The notes beneath the pieces are model-generated. The model saw only the letters and a list, made by a program, of their open reading frames with translations, had not been told where the DNA came from and did not search any database. 46,251 nucleotides of DNA from positions 1 to 46,251 of the forward strand of contig NZ_WQRF01000013.1 of assembly GCF_009758415.1 (NCBI RefSeq), read 5' to 3'. Below, piece after piece: positions 24,568 through 32,629 of this stretch (positions are counted from its first letter, which is position 1; every line of letters starts with the position of its first letter). Origin of the DNA: Devosia marina (lineage in GTDB: Bacteria; Pseudomonadota; Alphaproteobacteria; Rhizobiales; Devosiaceae). Both the position numbers and the translations under genes were made by a program.

Positions 24568-25488
24568 ATGCGCATCCTCGACATGATCACCTTTGTCGCG
24601 TTGGCGCGGCACCGCCATTTTGGCCGTGCCGCTGAAGAACTGCATACGACGCAGCCAGCCATCTCCATTCGCCTTGCCGCGATGGAGGAGGAGTTTGGCT
24701 GTCGTCTCATGCACCGCACCGGACGCAATTTCTCGCTGACGCCAAGCGGACAACGGGCGCTGGAAGCCTTCCAGTCGATCTTAAGTGCCTATGACGGACT
24801 CAAGCATGAGCTGAGCGACGAAACCAGTCTCGCGCCCAAGGTGGTGCGGATCGGGGCGATCGACTCGGTGTCCTCAACCTGGATGACACCCTTTGTCGAG
24901 GCGCTCCATGAAGCGGCGCCAACGCTGAAAATCGAGCTGACTGTCGAAGGCACAAAGAGCCTGGTCGACGGTATGAACAAGGGCGAATTCGATGTGATCT
25001 TTGCGCTCGATCCGGCCATTGGCGACAATTTCCGCAGCTTCACCTCCTGTGTGCTGCAGATGACGTGGGCGGGATCGCCCAAGATCATCAATCCGGACCG
25101 TACTTATAGCGTGGATGACCTGGCCAGCCTGCCCATCATCACCTTTCCCAAGGACACACCGCCCTATCGAATGATCGCGCCGTACTTTCAGGACGAACAG
25201 GTGCTGGCCAGCAAGCTGACGAGTTCCAATTCACTGTACTCAATCATCAGTCTGCTAATTGACGGGTTTGGGGTAGGTGCCATTCCAAGCGTCACTATCA
25301 AGCGTGAACTCAAGACCGGCCTGTTGCATCCCATTAGAGTGACCAAGCACTTTCCCGCAATGCCGATCATTGGTACCTACCAGGCGATCACCGAAAAAGA
25401 ACTGATTATTAGCGTCGTAGAACAGGCGCGTCGCAGCGCGGCATTGTATTGCTCAACTGCAGACCCGAGTATGGCTTGGGTGGATTAA
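24568..25488 (+). CDS. LysR-family transcriptional regulator
   Basis: A 306-residue regulator. The N-terminal helix-turn-helix includes LARHRHFGRAAEELHTTQPA and AISIRLAAMEEEFGCRLMHR, followed by an effector-binding domain (VVRIGAIDSVSSTWMTPFVE). ATG 24568 is chosen because GAGGAAG lies 7 nt upstream; ATG 24541 is possible but poorer. It closes the polyamine/GABA gene run, 50 bp after the aldehyde dehydrogenase, on the same strand. It is not divergent from any target, so it may be co-transcribed and control the operon from within. Effector unknown. Confidence 0.87.
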   Translation: MRILDMITFVALARHRHFGRAAEELHTTQPAISIRLAAMEEEFGCRLMHRTGRNFSLTPSGQRALEAFQSILSAYDGLKHELSDETSLAPKVVRIGAIDSVSSTWMTPFVEALHEAAPTLKIELTVEGTKSLVDGMNKGEFDVIFALDPAIGDNFRSFTSCVLQMTWAGSPKIINPDRTYSVDDLASLPIITFPKDTPPYRMIAPYFQDEQVLASKLTSSNSLYSIISLLIDGFGVGAIPSVTIKRELKTGLLHPIRVTKHFPAMPIIGTYQAITEKELIISVVEQARRSAALYCSTADPSMAWVD

Positions 25489-25510
25489 ATGGGTGGGAAT
25501 TGACCTGAGC

Positions 25511-25546
25511 CCCAAGTCCACTCCGGTTTTACGGAGAGTCCTTGGG
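25511..25546. terminator. Hairpin after the LysR gene; possible insertion-sequence scar
   Basis: CCCAAG pairs with CTTGGG, with an inner CTCCG/CGGAG stem around GTTTTA. It sits between the LysR stop and a decayed phosphoesterase gene. The flanks TTGACCTGAGCCCC and TTGAGTTGACGTGAG look like the terminal style of some insertion sequences, but no transposase is nearby, so terminator is the safer call. Confidence 0.45.
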
Positions 25547-25617
25547 TTGAGTTGACGTGAGACCCGATCCCGCGCCAGACATATGTCAGTTGAGCCCACA
25601 ACGCGGTCTAGAAACGC

Positions 25618-26480
25618 TCAATGCGGCTGCATGGCCCGGTCGATCAAGACTTCCATTTCCGGGTCGGTTCCAACAGCTTCATCGATGCTGACTAGCCGGT
25701 GCGCGTACTCGGTCACCTTACCGTCACGCACCTCGAGGTCGAGACGGCCAACGAATGAACCGTGCGACCCTGACTGGATGATGATGGTGTCATTCACCGT
25801 CTCTGGCACGCGCAGTCTATTGTGAGTGTGACCGCTTACCAGGACGTCGATGCCCGGCACGTCTTTCGCAAGCTGGACATCTTGTGGAAATCCCAGATGC
25901 GACAAGACGACGATGAGGTCCACACCATCATCATGACGCAGCCGTTGAATATGAGAGGGCAATTCGGTTCTCCCCAAGGAGAGACGAATACCTTCATGGA
26001 ATTTAGGCGGCACGGTTTTGTCGATGATGGTGGCGGCGATGCCAATAATGCCTATGCGGAGGCCGCCCCTCTCCACCACGCGCGTGGGCGCAAACGTTAA
26101 TTCGCCAGTCTGTTGATCAAGGCAGTCGCCAGCATAGGGTAGTCGAGTTGCGAAACCAGTTCCTTTAGATGTGTTGGGCCATATGCGAAGTCCCCGTGGC
26201 CAGTCATCGCGTCCAACCCCAGGCGGTTCAGCACCGGCAGCAGGATTGAGCCCTTGGACTTCACTACCGGATAGGTCCCATGGAAGGTGTCGCCGTTGTC
26301 TAGTGCCACAACTGCGCCCGGTGATTCCTCTCGGACCTGCTGAAAAAACGCCGAAATCCGTGCGTAGCCGCCTAGGGTCTCAATATGCCTGTGATCCCCC
26401 TCGACGAAAACCTCTGGGTGCGGTTCCAAATAGCCGTGAACGTCATTGATTTGCAGAAGCGTCATTTTACCAGTTGCCAT
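25618..26480 (-). pseudogene. Metallophosphoesterase / 5'-nucleotidase-type gene, frameshifted and truncated
   Basis: The first part (26480 to 26097) starts MATGKMTLLQINDVHGYLEP, with the metal motif DNGDTFHGT and GDFAYGPTHLKEL. The second part (26079 to 25618) continues in another frame as VERGGLRIGIIGIAATIIDK, with SGHTHNRL. Homology would be continuous if one base were added near 26108 (INR, T, GELTFAPTR). A TGA then follows QPH, where the family usually continues HExFL, and the C-terminal nucleotidase domain is missing. So the gene is doubly broken. In GHGDFAYG a usually aromatic residue is Gly. Original role: periplasmic or cytosolic phosphoester hydrolysis. Confidence 0.85.
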
Positions 26481-26520
26481 GGTCTAGCGCCTTTGACATG
26501 GGCCGCACCTTGTCAACGGC

Positions 26521-27453
26521 CTAGTCCGACTGCGGTGTGCTGAAATGATTGACCGGCAGTTTGAGGTAGTGACGGCCATCGGCTTCCGGTTCTGGAAGGC
26601 GTCCGCCACGCAGATTGACCTGCAGAGCGGCCAGCATGCGATCGGGCAGGGGTAGGGTGGCATCGCGGCCACGACGAAGTTCAAGCCAATCTTCGCGTCT
26701 GGTTCCGTCCTTAACGTGGACATTGTGCGATCTGTGCTCGGACACCGTCGCTTCCCATTGCGGTTCTTGACGCTCGGAGGTGCCGTAATCGTGGCCGATA
26801 AACAGGCGCGTTTGCGCAGGAAGCTGGAGCAGGGTTTGAGTGGTCTCCCAGAGTTGCTCGGCGTCGCCACCCGGGAAGTCGGCTCGCGAGGTGCCGACAT
26901 CGGGATACATCAGCGTATCGTGGACAAAGGCGGCATCGCCCACCACAAAGGTGATCGAACCCAGGGTGTGACCAGGAGACAGAAGGACGCGGGCTTCCAT
27001 ATCCCCGATACTGAAGGTCTCGCCTTCGCTGAACAGGCGATCAAAATCACGGTCGGGATCGAATGCGTGGGGTAGATGATAGATCCTACTCCAGAGCCCC
27101 GCGATTTCACGCACCTTCTCCCCGATTGCCGTCGGAGCATCGGTGCGCTGCTTGAGATAGTCGGACGCCATGAGGTGATCGGCGTGGGGGTGGGTATCGA
27201 GTACCCATTCCACTGAGAGATCTTTCTCTCGGACAATATCGAGGATCTGGTCGGCGCTCGCTGAACTGGTTGAGTAGGATTGGGGGTCGAAATTCCACAC
27301 CACGTCTATCAGGCCGGCCCGCTTACTGCCGGGATCAGCGCAGATATATTGGACCGACCCGGTGTCAGGCTCATAAACGCCCCAGACGTCGGGGCTTTCT
27401 GCGCCGCGTGAGGGTGAAAAGCGCACTATGGGCTGTTTGAAACTATCGGACAT
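26521..27453 (-). CDS. MBL-fold metallo-hydrolase, persulfide-dioxygenase-like
   Basis: A 310-residue cytosolic metallo-beta-lactamase-fold protein. The HxHxDH metal motif is in DTHPHADHLM. Further ligands are in LLSPGHTLGSITFV (His), VHDTLMYPDVG (Asp) and FIGHDYGT (His). The length, late GHDY and lack of signal peptide fit the ETHE1/BlaBeta-type glyoxalase II-like group that oxidises glutathione persulfide or related sulfur species. No rhodanese domain is present. ATG 27453 is chosen where the domain starts. It is 40 bp upstream of the broken phosphoesterase, which may once have been co-transcribed. Confidence 0.83.
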   Translation of the reverse strand: MSDSFKQPIVRFSPSRGAESPDVWGVYEPDTGSVQYICADPGSKRAGLIDVVWNFDPQSYSTSSASADQILDIVREKDLSVEWVLDTHPHADHLMASDYLKQRTDAPTAIGEKVREIAGLWSRIYHLPHAFDPDRDFDRLFSEGETFSIGDMEARVLLSPGHTLGSITFVVGDAAFVHDTLMYPDVGTSRADFPGGDAEQLWETTQTLLQLPAQTRLFIGHDYGTSERQEPQWEATVSEHRSHNVHVKDGTRREDWLELRRGRDATLPLPDRMLAALQVNLRGGRLPEPEADGRHYLKLPVNHFSTPQSD

Positions 27454-27808
27454 GGCTGATCTGTTTCCCGTCACAGTGAGCTCACAGGTCAATGCGTCTG
27501 CGTCCAGTAGGTTTCGTCTGCGAGCCAAGGGCGTGGAACCGCGCCGGACGGCACAAGGCAGGGATTGATGCCGTCCCCCTGGCACTTGCAGTAAATGTTA
27601 TAGAGCGTCTCCGGATGCCTTCGCAGTTCGCCAGAAGCGACGATGTAGTTGATCTGCTGCCCTTCCCGGCGGCCTCTCGGGCCCCGGGGGCGCGTGGAGC
27701 GTCGGCACAATTACCACGTCAGCTTATCGCCGGTTAAGATAGCAAACGGCCCTGCTGAAGGCGCTGGCGAGTACCTCAGAATACGAGCTCGCCGCGGGGG
27801 GGCGATAA
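27454..27808. other. 355-bp gap with one coding-like minus-strand stretch
   Basis: On the minus strand, 27489 to about 27650 reads QINYIVASGELRRHPETLYN, then IYCKCQGDGINPCLVPSG and AVPRPWLADETYWTQTH before a stop. This looks protein-like (Cys, Trp and Tyr spread, no low complexity) but has no ATG/GTG start or ribosome-binding site, and I do not recognise it. It may be the tail of a lost gene. The rest (27700-27808) contains GC-rich sequence with no clear feature beyond the end of the downstream glycosidase gene. Confidence 0.3.
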
Positions 27809-29737
27809 TCACGCACTCGCGGCGACCCCGATAACGAAGCGGAAAGCAACACTGCCCTCCCACCACATCGGAAAGTTGGTGCCCCACTTGTTGTTGTAGA
27901 GGTTGAAACGCAGCCCGGCGCTGAAGTCGGGTCGCTCGGGCTGGAACGGAATGAAGGGCGCGCCCTCTGGTGAGACCAGCATACTGTCCAGTGTTTTGAT
28001 CGTGAGCCTGCCCGAGCGTGCTGCCTCCACCGCCTGCAATTGACCGCCGCCGCGTCGAACAATATTGGCGCTGTCGTGCCATAGCCCCATTTTGCGGTGC
28101 TCCCAGCGGTCCGAGCCATCGGGCGTGAAGCTCAAGAAACCAGCTTCCGGCATGCGATTTGCGGGCTTGTCGTGAAGCACCAGCGTTACTTCCACCCTGT
28201 CAGCATCAACTTCGCGCAGCCGGTAGTTTAAGCTCCGGGGCGCGCCGAGTGCCGCATGGCCTTCCTCCGGCATCTGGCTCCAGGCAATACCGCCCGCCAC
28301 GCCGCGATGCTGTGGCGTGAATTGTGCCGTGCGGGCGGTTTTCGCCGCGCCAAGACCCGGCTTGTCGTGGTCGAGAATGGCCCATTCGTCGCGATGTTGC
28401 AGATAGCTGTCGAGGTGTTTTTGCAACTCGTGCCAGTCGTAGCTTTCGTGGCGATAGGCGATGAGGCGTCCCTTATGCCCTTCGATCACCCGTCCATCCG
28501 GCGCGGTGATGCGGATGATGTCGCCGTTCGTTGCGTCGAGTTCGGCTGACCAGTCTCCGCTGGTGATATGCGTTCCGGCTGAAAGGGTGTCGGGCTTTGC
28601 CGGGACGATTTCGTCAAGCTCGGCCAGCGCGGCGTCCGCCTCGGCCCTGTCCCCGGCCACGAGGTTGTCCATCGCCGTTGCCATGTAAGCGCGCTGTTCG
28701 GCCCAGGATTGTTCCGCATAGGCGAAGCGGTGGTCCTGCTTGCGCGCCGCCTCGAAATCGGCGCGATCCCACGCCGTCTCGTCGCGCAGATAGGTTTTTA
28801 TGTCGACGCCCCAGGTGTGTTCGGCCACCATGGTCAGGCCGCGCCCGAAGGCGCGCCGCTCAGGCGTCAGCGCATCGATCCAGCCGTCATAAACCCGGCC
28901 CAGAGCGCGGTAGCGCGAGAGCTTGATCGGGTCGGTAGCGGTACCATGGATCCAGCTATCGCCGATCTCCTCCGGTACGACAGGAAAATTCTCGCGCCGC
29001 GCCCACATCTGGTCGCCGAAGGCATCGAGCGTCGAGGCTCTAATCTCGGCGCCCGGGTTGGCGTGATGCATATGCCGCAGCGCCTCGACGGTCTGCCCGA
29101 CGCTTTGCGGCCCGATATTGTCATTGGTGTGGGCGAAGCTTAGGCCCACATCGTTGCCGGCGGGAAAGTCGGTGGCACCATAGGAGGCCTGATACATGAC
29201 CACCACCTCCTCCCCGCCGGGCGCGCGCCAGCGGAAAATAGGCGGCACGTCGGGCACCGGACTGGCGGTGTTGACGCCCAGATGCAGGAAGCGGATGCCG
29301 GCCTCGGCAAGGAGCGGCACCATGCCCAGCGTGTGGCCCGGCACGTCGGTCATCTTGGCGGCTGTGGTGGTGCGCCCGAAGCGCCGGTCGAGCTTGGCCG
29401 CATAAGAGAGGCCGGCGCGGAACAGGGCCGGGCTCATCAGCTCGGTATGGGTGGTAAAGGGCAGGCCATGCCAGACGATGAGGCCACGTTCAATCGCCTG
29501 TTCGAGCCGTCGCACCTTGTCGGCCGGCTGCGAGTTGAGGTGATCCCAGATCAGCCAGGCGCCCGTGGTCCAGATAAAGGCCGGTGCGCCGGGATTCTCG
29601 GCGTAAAAATGCGCGCCGGTGGCAATCGCCTGCGGAATGAACTGCTCGTGATACTGCTTCCGCACGCGCGCGGCATGATCGGTGAAACCAATATCAAGAT
29701 GGGTCTTGAAGACGAGGTGGATGGTGCTGGAGGTCAT
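27809..29737 (-). CDS. DUF5054 protein, GH38-like N-terminal domain; probable glycoside-active enzyme
   Basis: A 642-residue cytosolic protein. The N-terminal half resembles the glycoside hydrolase family 38/57 barrel: HLVFKTHLDIGFTDHA, WTTGAWLIWDHL, MTDVPGHTLGMVPLLAEAGI and AEHTWGVDIKTYLRDE. The C-terminal half is beta-rich (FRFVIG near the end, WGTNFPMWW before it). DUF5054 proteins have no well-established substrate. It is encoded 6 bp after a LacI regulator on the same transcript, and opposite a CUT1 sugar transporter with IolE-like and Gfo/Idh/MocA genes, so processing of an imported glycoside is the natural inference. No signal peptide is seen. Confidence 0.82.
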   Translation of the reverse strand: MTSSTIHLVFKTHLDIGFTDHAARVRKQYHEQFIPQAIATGAHFYAENPGAPAFIWTTGAWLIWDHLNSQPADKVRRLEQAIERGLIVWHGLPFTTHTELMSPALFRAGLSYAAKLDRRFGRTTTAAKMTDVPGHTLGMVPLLAEAGIRFLHLGVNTASPVPDVPPIFRWRAPGGEEVVVMYQASYGATDFPAGNDVGLSFAHTNDNIGPQSVGQTVEALRHMHHANPGAEIRASTLDAFGDQMWARRENFPVVPEEIGDSWIHGTATDPIKLSRYRALGRVYDGWIDALTPERRAFGRGLTMVAEHTWGVDIKTYLRDETAWDRADFEAARKQDHRFAYAEQSWAEQRAYMATAMDNLVAGDRAEADAALAELDEIVPAKPDTLSAGTHITSGDWSAELDATNGDIIRITAPDGRVIEGHKGRLIAYRHESYDWHELQKHLDSYLQHRDEWAILDHDKPGLGAAKTARTAQFTPQHRGVAGGIAWSQMPEEGHAALGAPRSLNYRLREVDADRVEVTLVLHDKPANRMPEAGFLSFTPDGSDRWEHRKMGLWHDSANIVRRGGGQLQAVEAARSGRLTIKTLDSMLVSPEGAPFIPFQPERPDFSAGLRFNLYNNKWGTNFPMWWEGSVAFRFVIGVAASA

Positions 29738-29743
29738 GAAAAA

Positions 29744-30784
29744 TCAGCCGACGGTGCCGCGCACGACGAGGCGGGTGTTGAGGGTCTCTTCGAGCGCGGG
29801 CGCGTCGGGATTGTTGAGGCGCCGCAGGATCAGTCGCACCAGGGCGCGCACGCGTTCTTCCAGGTCGAACTTGACCGTGGTCAGGTTGTAGCTTTTCCAG
29901 TGCGACTGGGCGATGTCGTCAAAGCCTACTACCTTGACGTCCTCGGGGACGCGCAGGTTCAGTTCGTGGCGCAGCGCGTCGATGACGCCAAACGCGCCCA
30001 CGTCATTGGCCGCGAAGATGGCATCGGCACCCTCGCCGACACGGAACAGGTCGAGGGTGGCGGCATAGGCCCGGTCATAGCTGAAGTCGCTGGCTGCAAT
30101 GATGGGTGGTGCCAGTCCGCGCTCGGCCATCACGACCCGCAACATGTGCTCGCGCGCCGTGTTTGCTCGAGATTTGTCGACACCCGAAACATAGGCTATG
30201 CGCCGCACCCCATAGCCCTGAAGCAGGGAGACCGCTTGTTCAACGCCAGTGCGATGAAGCACATTGAGGCGGTCATGTAATGGGCCCGCCTGACTTTCTT
30301 CTGGGGCACCGGAACGGGGATAGTGGACATAGATGGGCACGGCACGATCCAGAAATCTGGCCAGCGTGGCCGGCTTCACGTTCTCGACAAAGGCGATGAC
30401 GGAATCCGGATTGAAGCCGCGCATATAGGCGAGCAATTGCTCGTCCATGGAATAGTCGATACGGGTCTTGAACAGCAGGGTGGCGAACCCTTCAGCCTGG
30501 AGCGCCGTCGTCAACGCATCGATCTCCTGGCTTTCCCAGTGACTGCAAACGTCGGGCACGATAACGCCGACCAGATGCGAGCGGCCGCTGACCAGAGCGC
30601 GGGCGGCGCGGTCGGGGGTATAGTTGAGCTCTTGGGCAATGCGCAGGATCAGCTCGCGCTTGGCAGGCTTTAGCGAGGCATGGGGGTTGAAGGCGCGCGA
30701 CACGGCGACGCGCGAAACATTGGCGCGTTGCGCCACCATCTCGGCGGTAGCCCGCCCCCTTGCCGTCGTCTCGTCCTGGCTCAA
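29744..30784 (-). CDS. LacI-family transcriptional regulator
   Basis: A regulator of about 346 residues. The N-terminal helix-turn-helix has ATAEMVAQRANVSRVAVSRA and the hinge region RAARALVSGRSHLVGVIVPD. The periplasmic-binding-protein-like sensor domain follows (VVGFDDIAQSHWKSYNLTTV). The start is uncertain: TTG 30784 has GGGGGTGG at suitable spacing, while GTG 30790 is possible. Longer extensions to 30994 are not typical of the family. It is co-transcribed with the DUF5054 gene and divergent from the sugar ABC operon. Sugar-bound release from a site near 30980 is the likely control. Confidence 0.85.
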   Translation of the reverse strand: MSQDETTARGRATAEMVAQRANVSRVAVSRAFNPHASLKPAKRELILRIAQELNYTPDRAARALVSGRSHLVGVIVPDVCSHWESQEIDALTTALQAEGFATLLFKTRIDYSMDEQLLAYMRGFNPDSVIAFVENVKPATLARFLDRAVPIYVHYPRSGAPEESQAGPLHDRLNVLHRTGVEQAVSLLQGYGVRRIAYVSGVDKSRANTAREHMLRVVMAERGLAPPIIAASDFSYDRAYAATLDLFRVGEGADAIFAANDVGAFGVIDALRHELNLRVPEDVKVVGFDDIAQSHWKSYNLTTVKFDLEERVRALVRLILRRLNNPDAPALEETLNTRLVVRGTVG

Positions 30785-30870
30785 TGCCACCCCCGCTATC
30801 GCATCGATGAAATCGTGTTCATTTGTCTGACCGCAAGGCAGAACACTGTCAAGTTTCGACGCATGAAAAC

Positions 30871-30885
30871 CGGTGACGATCACCG
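30871..30885. promoter_or_regulatory. Palindrome in the LacI/ABC divergent region
   Basis: CGGTGACGATCACCG is a perfect 6-bp inverted repeat with a 3-bp centre, lying upstream of the LacI gene. It lacks the central CG of classical LacI-family boxes. A regulator site is possible but the binding protein is unknown. Confidence 0.35.
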
Positions 30886-30979
30886 CCAAACTGTCATAGG
30901 AGCGTTGCAAATAGCCAGTAGCGCTGACGCATCTTTCCGCCGAGCCGTTTTGACAGCGTGTCAGGCCATTGACGGAAAG

Positions 30980-30993
30980 TGAAAACGTGTTCA
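30980..30993. promoter_or_regulatory. Candidate LacI-family operator
   Basis: TGAAAACGTGTTCA is symmetric at six of seven base pairs around a central CG, the style of LacI/PurR-family operators. It lies 86 bp before the start of the ABC binding-protein gene and close to TTGACA-like elements. The adjacent LacI protein is the obvious partner. Confidence 0.55.
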
Positions 30994-31078
30994 TTCTTCA
31001 CCGGTCTCCTGCCAGGATGGGGGAGGCCAATACCGGCTATCCGAGAATTCGGGGCCATCACATGGGAGGAGTATTGCG

Positions 31079-32422
31079 ATGAGCAATCATCTGCGCAGCA
31101 TTGCGTTCGGCCTGATCGGCGCCACGGCGATGGCCGCGCCGGCATTCGCTGTCGATCTGGACATCACTTGCCGGTGCGTGATCGGCGGCGTCAACAGCGC
31201 CACTGCAGAGTGGATCGAAGAGAGCGTCATTCCCGCTTTCGAGGCCGCCAATCCAGACATCAACGTTACGCTCAACCAGTTCGGCGGCGAAGACGCTCAG
31301 CTCACCCAGCAGTTGGCGCTCGATTTTTCCACCGGCGCCGGCCCCGACATTTCCGCCTTTGACGGTTTCCTGATCCCGGCCTTTGCCGAAGGTGGTCAGC
31401 TCAAGTCGCTCGATGAACTGATCGGCGAGGATTATGCAAACTGGGAAGGCTGGGACCACATCTCGGACGGCATCCGCTCGATCCTGTCCTATGATGGCGA
31501 AACCTATGGCATCGGCCTGGGCACTGACGTGCGCATGATCCATGTCCGCAAGGATCTGCTGGAACAGGCCGGTATCGCTGACGACTGGCAGCCGACCTCC
31601 TGGACTGACGTGCTCGATGCTGCACGCAAGCTCAAGGAAGCGGGCGTCGAAGCCCCGCTCCAGCTCAACGCCGGCGTTGCCATGGGCGAAGCCACCACCA
31701 TGCAGGGCTACTGGATGGCGCTCCTGGGCACCGGTGAAGGTGTTACCGATGAGAACGGCAAGTATATCGTGGAAAGCCAGGGCATCCTCGACGTGCTGAA
31801 CCTCTACAAGACCATCTATGTCGATGAAGAACTGGGCGATCAGCGCGCACAGCTCCTGGCCGATGGCCGCAATCGATCCTTCGCCAATTTCCGCGACGGC
31901 AAGACCGCCATGCTGGTCGAGGGCGACTGGTTCTACCGCTCGGTCACCGCGCCCGGCTCGGAATTCGAAGTGGCCGACCGTGACAATGTCATGAGCTGGG
32001 TCAAGATGCCTGCAGAGGAACCAGGTGCCGGCATTCGCGGCCAAGACTTTGTCTCCATCTCGGGCGGTACGGGCTTTGTGATCAACCCCAATACTGACAC
32101 GCCCAAAGAAGCCTGGAAGTTCCTCTCGTTCATGATGAGCCAGGAACAGATGACCGCCTTCCAGGACTATCAGCCGGGCATCCGCTCGCGCTCGGACGTG
32201 CCGATCCCCAATTCGCCCTTCCTGACCGAAACCAGCCAGACGCTGCTGCCGCTGACCACGGCCCGTCCGAACGACCCGAACTACAATTCGGTGTCGCAGG
32301 AAATCCAGCGCATGACAGAAGCCGTGGTTTCGGGCGAGTTGTCGCCGGAAGAGGCCATGGCCCAGTACAAGGCCGCGGTCACCAGCATTGTCGGTGAAGA
32401 AAACACCGTAAGCTTGCTCTAG
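31079..32422 (+). CDS. CUT1 sugar ABC transporter substrate-binding protein
   Basis: A 447-residue periplasmic protein with a signal peptide (MSNHLRSIAFGLIGATAMAA to AFA). The solute-binding family 1 features are ATAEWIEESVIPAFEAANPD, a DISAFDG segment, GLGTDVRMIHVRKDLLEQAG and GFVINPNTDTPKEAWKFL. GGAGGAG sits 8 nt before the ATG, the strongest ribosome-binding site in this island. Such proteins bind oligosaccharides, sugar alcohols or glycerol derivatives; the ligand is not predictable here. The unusual DITCRCVIGG near the mature start contains two cysteines that could form a disulfide. Confidence 0.88.
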   Translation: MSNHLRSIAFGLIGATAMAAPAFAVDLDITCRCVIGGVNSATAEWIEESVIPAFEAANPDINVTLNQFGGEDAQLTQQLALDFSTGAGPDISAFDGFLIPAFAEGGQLKSLDELIGEDYANWEGWDHISDGIRSILSYDGETYGIGLGTDVRMIHVRKDLLEQAGIADDWQPTSWTDVLDAARKLKEAGVEAPLQLNAGVAMGEATTMQGYWMALLGTGEGVTDENGKYIVESQGILDVLNLYKTIYVDEELGDQRAQLLADGRNRSFANFRDGKTAMLVEGDWFYRSVTAPGSEFEVADRDNVMSWVKMPAEEPGAGIRGQDFVSISGGTGFVINPNTDTPKEAWKFLSFMMSQEQMTAFQDYQPGIRSRSDVPIPNSPFLTETSQTLLPLTTARPNDPNYNSVSQEIQRMTEAVVSGELSPEEAMAQYKAAVTSIVGEENTVSLL

Positions 32423-32438
32423 GCCAAGACCCTCGCAC

Positions 32439-32463
32439 ACCCGGCGCGCCATGCGTGCCGGGT
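32439..32463 (+). terminator. Strong stem-loop after the sugar-binding-protein gene
   Basis: ACCCGGCGCGC pairs with GCGTGCCGGGT (11 bp with one G-U) around a CAT loop, 16 bp past the stop. There is no U-tract. As in the polyamine island, the hairpin probably stabilises the binding-protein message and lowers read-through to the permeases. Confidence 0.65.
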
Positions 32464-32629
32464 CGTCCCGACGGCCGCAGTGCCATCCATATCACCGATC
32501 CGTGCTCGGACCTCATCCGAGAACCGTTCGACACTTGCGTAATTTGGGAGTGGCTCTCGCGCGCCCGAGGTCGGCACACGAGTGTGCACCGCCGCCTGCC
32601 GACGCCTCAGACATTAGGCCAAAGTGACC

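Noticed and set aside
30785..30994. A 70-residue N-terminal extension of the LacI regulator
   Set aside because: The family starts just before the helix-turn-helix. The extension covers the operator region and has no ribosome-binding site.
31058..32452. A 464-codon minus-strand frame opposite the sugar-binding-protein gene
   Set aside because: The plus-strand gene has a signal peptide, a strong ribosome-binding site and family motifs; the antisense frame has none.
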